Below are positions 54,703 to 64,000 of a DNA stretch of 64,000 nt, piece after piece. The stretch lies in assembly GCF_026151205.1 (NCBI RefSeq), contig NC_087082.1, positions 18,757,401 to 18,821,400 on the forward strand, in the 5' to 3' direction. This stretch comes from Bolinopsis microptera. Taxonomy: Eukaryota; Ctenophora; Tentaculata; Lobata; Bolinopsidae. Both the position numbers and the translations under genes were made by a program. Below the pieces are notes generated by a model. That model had not been told where the DNA came from and did no database searches. It saw only the letters and a program-made list of their open reading frames with translations. Within the stretch, counting starts at the first letter, position 1. Each line of letters begins with the position of its first letter.

Positions 54703-57700
54703 ATGACGATAACGATCATCATTTTGACGATCCTACTGTGGTCATCAGTCAAAGGTAACATTTTATATGGTAAAATCTTTACTAGTCATATTGTAATTAT
54801 GGACACGGGAGGCTAAACGTTACCACCCAAACGTTTCAGTTAATAATTGATTTATTATTTAAATACTTTCTCTGATATGACTAACAAATCGATTACTAAG
54901 CAATTGCTTTAAAAGTACAACCACTGATTGAATAATAAGCTAATTGATTAATATGCTTATTATCCAAAAGCAACCAATTTTTCGATTAAAATAAAAATGA
55001 AACCTCGTACCATCCTCACAACTGGAGATGTATCAAAATTAGTAATTACTAGTTGGTATTCATGAAAACCAAATTTCCCCACTTTTTATGAAAACGACTT
55101 ACTGTCATAACTTTATCGGCGTGTACATCAAATTTAATTAAATTGTTTCAATTTTTTCGAATCAACGTTTAATAATATAAATATCGCATATTTTAGTTAT
55201 TACTTATTCGAAATAATTGGATCAAGTCAAATTATAGTGCATAGTGATTTAATTTAATAATTGGCCTTTCAAATTACAGTTTTCCTGAAAAGAAAGTGGG
55301 CTCTAGCTATACTCTAATGATTGAGATATCCAAAACGAGTTCGGTAGTGTTCTCTTTGGTCATGTCATGTTTAATTCCTGTTTAATTCCTGTTTAATGTT
55401 TAATTCCTGTTTATCAAGTAAAACTAAACATACTTTGACAATTGGGATAGAATAGTAAAAAGTGAGTGCTGTCACGTCGGCCGGGTGGTTTAGTGGTTTT
55501 AATACATTTGCTTCACACGCGGACGACTGGGGTTAGATTCCCAGTGGGGACTTATTCGGTATGATGCGGTTCGGCAACCAAACCATGGTATGAGCTTCGA
55601 AAAAAACTTGGTAATTAGATAATTAGCTAATTAGTAATCATCAAATTATCTGATTGTCTGACGTGAACATTTTTCGGACAAAAGTTCTTCTCGTCGATAA
55701 GATAAACACCCTCGATTAATTTGTAACCTTCTACGATGTTCATAGCTGAAGATATTTGACAAACAAGAAAGGTGGTAAAAATTGGCAAAAGTAGCAATAA
55801 GTGGCTTTAAGACATGTGGAAAATGTTGGAAAAGTTAGTCAGCCTAATAATGTCATAAATCCTTTTATTTGGAAGCTTTTTGCGAAACAGGGTGATTTAG
55901 ACGACATTTGGCATTAAAGAAATTTGTAGGACAGCAATATACTGGGATTGATCATTGAAAAGAATCAAGTACTCACGTAAATTTGGTAACTTCACAACAG
56001 CAATCTGCATTCTCCAATCAGAATTTACGACTTACTCAGACCTCATCGTCTTAAGATTTTTACATTTCCTACGGTCTAGGGGACACTATTGACTATTTAT
56101 AGAAGTCTTCTAGAATGTTTGCTTGGATTTTCTGACAGATATTTACTAATCCACAGTTCAAATCTTTGACTGACTGCAGTCATAAACACAGCCCAGTTAC
56201 CAGGCGACCATGGGGACTAGGGGGCTTATCTTTTTTCTGGGGTTCGATTTTTTCCGGGGTGGGGGGGGGGGGGGGGGGGGGGGGCTGCCACCCCCCTAGC
56301 CCCCCCCCCTGTCTACGTGCCTGATATCTTGTGAACTTGGTTAGTATATATGAAACATTTGACACGGAGTTGCAGAGTGAGCTATGTGCCTCGCCGGGCT
56401 AAAGTATTGAATGTCCTTGCTGTACGGCAAGTTAAACAAGGAACTGAAACTACTAGGTTCCGTACAGGCTCAACTCTGCACTCATGTCAATGTGTTCATT
56501 ATATGCAAGCCTCTTGATTTAATAGTATTAGATGCCCGTTCCTGAACTAAAAGTAAAATAAATATTTCAGAATATTCTAGAAGGTTATGGATTATTCTAT
56601 GAGTGCAGGGTAGCCAAGCCTGCAGCCTGCAGCCTAACAATTATAATGAGTAATTCGTCGCAAATTTATTTTTAGTTACAAATTCCAGAATTTATCGAAA
56701 TTGCATTTTTATTGTTGAATATATGTTCATTTTCCACTCTATTATTATTATTGACGGCCCTTGCACAAACTAATCATTGAGGTTAAGATCGAGTTTGTTT
56801 GTCTATTTCTTGCTTCTCCAATTATCAAATTAGATTCTAGCGGTGCTTTATTAAAATAATGATCCCTGGAGGTCCAGGATAAATGTCTTGGGTCGCAGAC
56901 TGACAGGAATTAAACAGGAATTAAACATGACATGACCAAAGAGAACACTACCGAACTCGTTTTGGATATCTCAATCATTAGAGTATAGCTAGAGCCCACT
57001 TTCTTTTCAGGAAAACTGTAATTTGAAAGGCCAATTATTAAATTAAATCACTATGCACTATAATTAGCAATAAGTGGCTTTAAGACATGTGGAAAATGTT
57101 GGAAAAGTTAGTCAGCCTAATAATGTCATAAATCCTTTTATTTGGAAGCTTTTTGTGTCGGTAGATCGATTTTTCAGACGATCTGTAGCTGTACTATAAT
57201 ACTATCTTTGCACTCTGCACTGCCAATGTTCATATCACGCAAAATATAGACCATAGGTAATCGTGACGTCACGTTATCCATGACAGTTGGCACGAGTACT
57301 GAATAGACTGTGCCTGCAGTCACGTCAGACACGGATTTTTGGCTAAGCACGGCTTTTGAAAACTGAAAAGCCACGCGCGACGTGCCTGAGGACTGAGGAG
57401 TTGTCACGTGACCTTGGCACGCCCTATAAACACACTACGTAACTATCGTTACATCTGACCGCACCATGACAACAGTCATGCATAGTATAATAGTCGGGCC
57501 CTTAAATTCTGAGAATAAACTATGGGCGACATTCTTACAATTCCTTTATAGTCATGAGTTAAACATACAATTAACAGGTGAGTTTCCAGTCAAATATGAC
57601 GTGGAAATAGAGTGGGATCTTGAGTCGACACCTTTAGAAATTAGAACTAATAGTGAGCTGGGGAGCGGCGATAAGGTGAGAGTGGGGTTCAACCAGTACT

Positions 57701-60508
57701 ACCAGTTTGCAGGATCAGTCACTCTCTACTTCACCTCTACTCTACAATGGTCTCTCGGCGGGTGTGAGAGCGCATTTACCGACATTGTCAATCCCCCCTC
57801 TGCTACTGACAAGGTGTGGCGTATCTCTATAACCAGAACTGCAGGTGTTAATCTAGTGATACACTGTAACAACGAGGAGGTGGTCAACATAGTGCTCTCT
57901 GAATCAACGTGCAGTAATAGCGAATGGAGCACTTACTGGAACAGAGACGTGAAAAATATACAGTTCTCTTCCGGAAGAGACACCGCATCTGATAACTACG
58001 GAACACAATTAAAATTACCAGGTGACTAATAACAACAAGTATTGGTTTAACAAAGTAACAATAACTTTAATTTATAGATAAACCACCTTGCTGATTTTCT
58101 CGTAAGCTCGTGATTACGCATTTTCTGTCTAAATTTCAAATATGTTATTTAAAATAATATAACACATATATAGGATATGGGATATAAGATAGTGAGCATA
58201 TTGTTATTTATAACTTAATAAGGTGGTCATAATTTTATCAATTACTGTTCTCCGAATGAGATAACATCACACTCTTTCAATGAAGGCAGAGTTATAATCA
58301 TATTGGCGATAGCGGATTACAAAGTAGCAAACTATAATTTATAAATCTTGTATATTTTGTAGTAGACATGATGGAGACAAGCCGTTTTCAGTTACTAAAG
58401 GTTGAAACAATCATCAATTGAAAACTGATGTTTTTTATAAAATATCTTGAAAATAAGCAGTAATTAGGTATTTTACCAAACAAGCTCAAAACTGTTTTGG
58501 TTCAAGATTTATTTTGCAGAGTTTACACAGTATAAAAGCATGTGCATTGTGCTTCATAGTTTGTTGATAAGGCGTATTTTTAGCGTTAACCCTGGTGACT
58601 GAAGGTCTTAAATCATCCATGTCTTTCGGTTAGGCCCATAATTATCACTCCTGTTTTCTCTCCAATGAGCTCCTCCCTCGACAATCGATATCATGTGTTC
58701 CTTTCTGCCTCAGCTCGGTGAATTGTCTCCTTCATCTGGTTGATATTCCTTTTCTCGAACATGAGATAGTAATTCCTGTGATTGCTCTGGTTATTTCTCG
58801 ACAGTTGTTACCAGAAGGACTTTCAGCATCCATGTTCCTGATAAGGCCTATATATTTATCGTCTCTACACAGTACACTCTATTTTCCGCTTTATGAGTTC
58901 CTTCTCTCCTTTTGTCATGATGAAAGCACACCACGTGACCTGTGCCGTAGCTTGTAGGCCGTGAAATAGTTCTATTATTATCTCGTGGACCAGGATATTT
59001 ATATCGCCTTCACCCTAGCCACACCTGGCTAGTCGTAAATAGGATCGTAATAGACTTGATCTGTTATACTACAAAGAATCGTAAAAATCAAATGTCCAAT
59101 TTCATCTCAGAACAATAAATAAAGAAATGATAATGAGTAAAACACACTGCTCATATTACTACGACAGTTATCATGGATTAATCTAGATGTTTTGATGCAT
59201 CATGATGATCAATCACGCAAATCGAAATATGTGGTAACCCGGGATTAAACGTAGAAACAGTGCATAAATAATAAAATACGTGCCTTATACCAAGTTATAA
59301 TTGAGATTGTGGATAATTTTGTTATTACATTTCTCTTGAACTAGAAGCAATTAACGGAGGTTGGAGTTCAGACGGCTCATGGTCTACCTGCTCAAAGACT
59401 TGCGAGGGAGGAACACAAACAAGAAGCAGGACTTGTACAAATCCTTCTCCTGCACACGGAGGTGCTAGTTGTTCAGGAGAATCTTCAGAATCTCAGAGTT
59501 GCAACACCCAAAGCTGTCCAGGTAATTCGATCAGTTTTCATTTGTTTTAACGAGATCGGGTCTGTTAATAAAACAACAAAAATTATAATGGGTAAAACAC
59601 ACTGCTTAAATTACTACGACAGTTATCATGGATTAATCTAGATGTTCTGATGCGGTATCTTAGGACTTGGTGGGTATTTATAACTGCCCATAAATGACGC
59701 TCTGTTGTTTTAACTTTATTATTACATCTAAGATAACTTGTTACATTCAACTGTTAAAACAAAATTAAATTTATCATAGGATCCAGTGAATTTAGTTTAG
59801 AAAGTTCAATCATTCAGTTCCTGTACAATACTAGAACGTGTTTCTTGGTTATTATAAATTATTTAATTTACTGATTGCAACATAATGCTATGACATAATG
59901 ACATCGCTACATCTGACACTGGAAACACGGATCATACTCGCCAGAGCAATTTTTCAGTCGAGTAGATATACCAAATAAGTTATGATGTTCATCGACGGGT
60001 GGAAGGGGGATTTTCGGTAGTTTCGTGCAAAACTGCTGGGTAGCCAGGACTTTCTATTTTTATTAATGGACATATTCATTGGAAGTTGAATAATTTTTCA
60101 GTGCCAGTATTTTGACGATTGCACTCGATTTTATCTTACCCATTTAATTAAATTTGTTAACATTGAAAGACAAATGAACTGTTTAACGTACGGGAGTCAA
60201 GCGAACTAGGATAATCGAATAGTTGTAATTACTTGTTTATAGTTCCTAAAAATAAATATAAGATTTGTGTCTGTTCGTGGTCTTGCAATAATTAGTCAAA
60301 GCCATATAAAATAGATCATGCCGATATCTTTCCAGAATGAAGGTATCTTTTACTAAATTAAATGTCCCCTTCAGAATTAGAAGATACAAGTGAAGAAGAG
60401 AATGAAAATGAACAGGGAGACAACCAGAACTACTCTGATGCAGCAGCCCTGAAAGTCAGCTTAATTTTCCTCGTCGTTCTCCTGTTTGCTGTTGATATGA
60501 GCATCTAA
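54703..60508 (+). CDS. secreted or GPI-anchored protein with DTASD-motif domain and TSP1 repeat
   Basis: Four exons, all joined in phase 1: 54703-54754, 57578-58021, 59345-59521, 60375-60508. They total 268 codons and a stop with no break. Exon 1 is a signal peptide ([18 protein letters not shown]). Exon 2 encodes a ~147-residue domain rich in Trp, ending [19 protein letters not shown] and [14 protein letters not shown] believe this is an uncharacterised domain recurrent in invertebrate extracellular proteins, but cannot name it. Exon 3 is a complete thrombospondin type 1 repeat ([19 protein letters not shown], six Cys). Exon 4 has an acidic spacer, then [20 protein letters not shown] with only a few residues after it, as in a GPI-attachment signal. 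Intron 1 holds repeats. Start at ATG 54703 is preferred because it supplies the signal peptide. 57466 is an alternative ATG giving no signal. Confidence 0.78.
55236..55420. repeat. inverted duplication with 56912-57064
   Basis: AATTATAGTGCATAGTGATT..GTTTAATTCCTG at 55236-55420 is present as its reverse complement at 56912-57064, on either side of the SINE and the 1-kb repeat. Another block, AGCAATAAGTGGCTTTAAGA onward, is directly repeated at 55795-55880 and 57066-57154. Confidence 0.85.
55471..55560 (+). repeat. tRNA-Val-like SINE or tRNA pseudogene
   Basis: A-box TGGTTTAGTGG (55486-55496), B-box-like GGTTAGATTCC (55531-55541) and an anticodon arm with loop TTCACAC, implying anticodon CAC (Val). 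The B box has A for the usual C. The acceptor stem does not close well and the sequence runs on into unrelated tail, so a SINE head or pseudogene is likelier than a functional tRNA. Confidence 0.6.
55876..56905. repeat. 1.03-kb dispersed repeat, copy 2
   Basis: Copy of 51290-52329 with a shorter poly-G run (56258-56284). It lies in intron 1 of the TSP1-domain gene and is embedded in a local rearrangement. Confidence 0.93.
58022..59344. other. intron of the TSP1-domain gene
   Basis: AT-rich, no exon or repeat element recognised. The following intron (59522-60374) repeats a short piece of it (TACTACGACAGTTATCATGG at ~59158 and ~59618) but is otherwise featureless. Confidence 0.6.
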
Positions 60509-60685
60509 ACTTGTTGTGGACTGAAATGGTTCTACGGTACAAAACACTATCTTAACATGGTTTTTTATCGGGATGTGATAGAAAAAATAACAACTCAAAA
60601 ACCCGGACGAATCTATAAATTTATAATCTATAATTAAACTTTTGATATTTAAAATTTTAATATTTTAGACAACTTTTAATGTTTT

Positions 60686-60691
60686 AATAAA
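60686..60691 (+). promoter_or_regulatory. polyadenylation signal AATAAA
   Basis: AATAAA about 180 bases after the stop of the TSP1-domain gene, followed by a second overlapping AATAAA. Confidence 0.55.
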
Positions 60692-60890
60692 AAATAAAAG
60701 AAAGAGACTGCGATTCAGTAATTATTGATATTCATTGCATGTTTTTTTCAGAATGCTTATTATATATATTGTAATATACATTTTTTCCCCGATCCATGAC
60801 TTTTGTGTCAGGACTAGGAACGTGAACGAAGCTTTTTTATTTGGACCAACTGGAATTGTTATGCATTGTTGTGAGATGTGTCTCCATCAC

Positions 60891-61062
60891 AGCTATACAC
60901 ATGCAGGAGGACTATAGTGCAAAGAAACTGCTGCTAATTGCTGCTTACTGCTGCTCACTACTGCTCACTGCTGCTCACTGCTGCAAACTGCTGCTCACTG
61001 AGCAGCAGTGAGCAGCAGTGAGCAGCAGTTTCTTTGCATTATAGTCCTCCTGTGTATAGCTT
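60891..61062. repeat. long hairpin with ACTGCTGCTC repeats
   Basis: The left arm (GCTATACACATGCAGGAGGA, then GCAAAGAAACTGCTGC) is inverted at the right (GCAGCAGTTTCTTTGC..TCCTCCTGTGTATAGC). The centre is made of CTGCTGCTCA repeats that meet their complement. It may be a terminal structure of the element encoding 61145-62501. Confidence 0.85.
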
Positions 61063-61144
61063 ACACCAAATCATCAATCACTGAACCCCGGTTCAAACTC
61101 CGCATAGTTCTAAGCGAAAGCGAGTTAGTAAACCTAGGAGCAGT

Positions 61145-62501
61145 GTGGTATTCAGAAACGTTGCAGTTCAGACATGGCATTCCTCCTTCAAATACGATCT
61201 GGTTCGAAAAAATGTCGTGTCAAGCAAAATTAAGGCCAGGCTCATAACATCTGCACGTTGTCAGCACATTTCATCGACTTTAGAGAAGCATAAGGCCGAT
61301 AATAAGCAGCTACAGCTAGAAAATGGGATGCTTAAGGCTAATATCGACGTTCTATTACACAAGCAAGAACACTTCCAATCTCAGATAAGCTTTAAAGATA
61401 AGAGCATCGCAGAATTGCTGGCAGATTCTGACAACCTCAAGGCTAGCTTATGTGATATTAAGGCTAAGTTAAGGGATTCCAATAATATGCAAAGTGCTCG
61501 ATGATGAGCTTTGCCAATACCGAGATTTAGAAGCCCAAGTAGATAGAATTACAAATGACCCTGATTTTAAGCTCCGTATTTCTGAGGCCTCTAAATCCTA
61601 TGATAGAGCAGATGCTGCTGATACGAAACTTTCGAACCAGATTCCTATGCGAAGTAGTCGCAAATCTATCAATCCTAAGATTGATATTGCGTTGTCCATT
61701 TTGAGACACGTTGGTCTTTGTTCGCTAGAAAAATGTTTTGAAACGTTAGTACTTTTAGGAAATCACGTCTTTGATCAGGAATGGGAGTTAAGTAGCGATG
61801 TTTCTAATAAGCGAGCACGTCAGATGTTGCCTAGTGATAGTATTAAAGGTAATGTATCAGAATCAGATCCCACTTACCCAAATCCAAGCAGTAGCACGAG
61901 CAGTATCTCGGCCAAAAGAACAATGCATAAGATCACTAAGAATACAGCTCCAACTCAAGGCTATCTGCATAAGTTTGAGGCCAATGTGTACACGCCCTTA
62001 GCTCTTCAGTCTGTTGCACAAGAGCTGAAAAGCCCAAATCTTGTAACATCGACCATCATGTATGATGGGGCTAGTATTAAAAAGGGCAAAGTAATGACAG
62101 TTGGCGTGGTTAACGCTGTAAATGACCCCGTATCAAGCAAAGTTACATCGCATTATCGCCAGCTTGGGCTTATGGAGATGGTTAAGAGTGATACTGATTC
62201 TTCATTCAAGGCTGTAACTTCTACCTTACGTAATGCTGCCGTTCTTGATTCTGATACAGTTAGCCATGAAGACGTCCTCAGTTCGACCAAAGATGTATTT
62301 TCTAATATCGATTACATTGTAACAGACTTAGGTGGCGAGATGAAGCCTGTCAGTGAGAAAGTTTCCGAGCTTAAAGTTTCACTTGGTCATGATAGTCGGC
62401 CAACTTACATCCATTGCAATGCTCACGTTAGTCCGGCGTTTGATTCTGAAATAGATAAGGAGTTGCATGCGATTGAATCACTCCTTGATATAAAGATGTA
62501 A
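61145..62501 (+). pseudogene. unclassified transposon-like protein, frameshifted
   Basis: Two overlapping frames join at ~61490 (..RDSNNMQS against KVLDDELCQYRD), so a one-base shift splits one protein. The first part is a coiled coil (LEKHKADNKQLQLENGMLK). The second, ~335 residues, includes STIMYDGASIKKGKVMTVGV, DTDSSFKAVTSTLRNA, YIVTDLGGEMKPVSEKV and YIHCNAHVSPAFDSEIDKEL. Spaced acidic residues with a CNAH element suggest an RNase H-like transposase or a related transposon protein, but I cannot assign a family. The frame ends where the 32-bp satellite begins, so the C-terminus is probably lost. Confidence 0.55.
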
Positions 62502-64000
62502 GTGTGTTATAAGACACGTGACATGTGATGTACGTGTGTTATATGACACGTGACATGTAATGTACGTGTGTTATAAGACACGTGACATGTGATGTACGTG
62601 TGTTATAAGACACGTGACATGTAATGTACGTGTGTTATATGACACGTGACATGTAATGTAAGTGTGTTATATGACACGTGACATGTAATGTACGTGTGTT
62701 ATATGTCACGTGGCATGTAATGTACGTGTGTTATATGACACGTGACATGTAATGTACGTGTGTTAAAAGACACGTGACATGTAATGTACGTGTGTTATAA
62801 GACACGTGACATGTAATGTACGTGTGTTATATGACACGTGACATGTAATGTACGTGTGTTATATGACACGTGACATGTAATGTACGTGTATTATATGTCA
62901 CGTGACATGTAATGTACGTGTGTTATAAGACACGTGACATGTAATGTACGTGTGTTATAAGACACGTGACATGTAATGTACGTGTGTTATAAGACACGTG
63001 GCATGTAATGTACGTGTGTTATAAGACACGTGACATGTAATGTACGTGTGTTATATATGACACGTGACATGTAATGTACGTGTGTTATATGACACGTGAC
63101 ATGTAATGTACGTGTATTATATGTCACGTGGCATGTAATGTACGTGTGTTATAAGACACGTGACATGTGATGTACGTGTGTTATATATGACACGTGACAT
63201 GTAATGTACGTGTGTTATAAGACACGTGACATGTAATGTACGTGTGTTATAAGACACGTGACATGTAATGTACGTGTGTTATAAGACACGTGACATGTAA
63301 TGTACGTGTGTTATATGACACGTGACATGTAATGTACGTGTGTTATATGACACGTGACATGTAATGTACGTGTGTTATATGACACGTGACATGTAATGTA
63401 CGTGTGTTATATGACACGTGACATGTAATGTACGTGTGTTATATGACACGTGACATGTAATGTACGTGTGTTATAAGACACGTGACATGTAATGTACGTG
63501 TGTTATAAGACACGTGACATGTAATGTACGTGTGTTATATGACACGTGACATGTAATGTACGTGTGTTATAAGACACGTGACATGTAATGTACGTGTGTT
63601 ATATGACACGTGACATGTAATGTACGTGTGTTATAAGACACTTGGCATGTAATGTACGTGTATTATATGACACGTGACATGTGATGTACGTGTGTTATAT
63701 GACACGTGACATGTAATGTACGTGTGTTATAAGACACTTGGCATGTAATGTACGTGTGTTATATGACACGTGACATGTAATGTACGTGTGTTATATGACA
63801 CGTGACATGTGATGTACGTGTGTTATATGACACGTGACATGTAATGTACGTGTGTTATATGACACGTGACATGTAATGTACGTGTGTTATATGACACGTG
63901 ACATGTAATGTACGTGTATTATATGACACGTGACATGTAATGTACGTGTGTTATATGACACGTGACATGTAATGTACGTGTGTTATATGACACGTGACAT
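62491..64000 (+). repeat. 32-bp satellite array with CACGTG in each unit
   Basis: About 47 units of ATGTACGTGTGTTATATGACACGTGACATGTA, running off the end of the window. Variants are TATAAGACAC for TATATGACAC and CACTTGGCATG for CACGTGACATG. Each unit has the palindrome CACGTG. Confidence 0.97.

Noticed and set aside
55471-55560. Functional tRNA-Val gene
   Set aside because: The B box is altered, the acceptor stem is poor and the surroundings are repeats, so a SINE head or pseudogene fits better.
57423-57480. TATA box and alternative start at 57466 for the TSP1-domain gene
   Set aside because: CTATAAAC and a fair ATG context exist, but this start gives no signal peptide. The acceptor at 57577 joins exon 1 in the right phase. 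An alternative promoter cannot be excluded.

Overview
The window comes from an invertebrate animal genome. It carries spliced genes with GT-AG introns, metazoan families (a KIAA0319-like PKD-domain membrane protein, mitochondrial glycerol-3-phosphate dehydrogenase, a thrombospondin type 1 domain protein) and a dense mix of non-LTR retrotransposons, Penelope-like elements and cut-and-paste transposons. I infer a non-bilaterian or other marine invertebrate, possibly a cnidarian, but nothing here fixes the taxon. A 100-base run of N at 15494-15593 marks an assembly gap.

Layout. 1-3998: the 3' eight exons and polyadenylation signal of a KIAA0319/KIAA0319L-like gene. 4521-13492: the first eight coding exons (368 codons) of mitochondrial glycerol-3-phosphate dehydrogenase (GPD2). 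About 8 kb of this 9-kb stretch is minisatellite. Several arrays contain the exon-intron junction itself, so the gene is full of duplicated donor or acceptor sites. The second half of the gene is not seen; it may lie in or beyond the gap. 15600-28770: a repeat domain with cloverleaf-like palindromic elements, a 1.2-kb duplicated segment, and an 8.5-kb Mutator-like (MULE) element. Two related long-TIR elements sit nested in the MULE, and they in turn contain a pogo-like element and an RTE-like LINE. 29952-36693: a Penelope-like element as a head-to-head inverted composite. 36700-41690: 5'-truncated LINE fragments. 42694-50914: a second Penelope-like element with a 14-bp target-site duplication, split between its RT and GIY-YIG parts by a LINE whose first ORF carries an AlkB-type 2OG-Fe(II) oxygenase domain. 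51290-57154: a duplicated 1-kb repeat and an internally deleted LINE. 54703-60508: a four-exon gene that I assembled by hand. It encodes a secreted protein with a DTASD-motif domain, a TSP1 repeat and a GPI-like tail. 61145-62501: a frameshifted, transposon-like coding region. 62491-64000: a 32-bp satellite that runs off the window.

The most interesting points are the splice-junction minisatellites of GPD2, with an early-looking parallel in the neighbouring gene; the AlkB-domain LINE ORF; the elements folding as an outer stem plus three hairpins, with compensatory changes between copies; and the multi-level nested MULE.

Exon limits were worked out by hand from splice consensus, phase and family similarity. 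They have no transcript support here.
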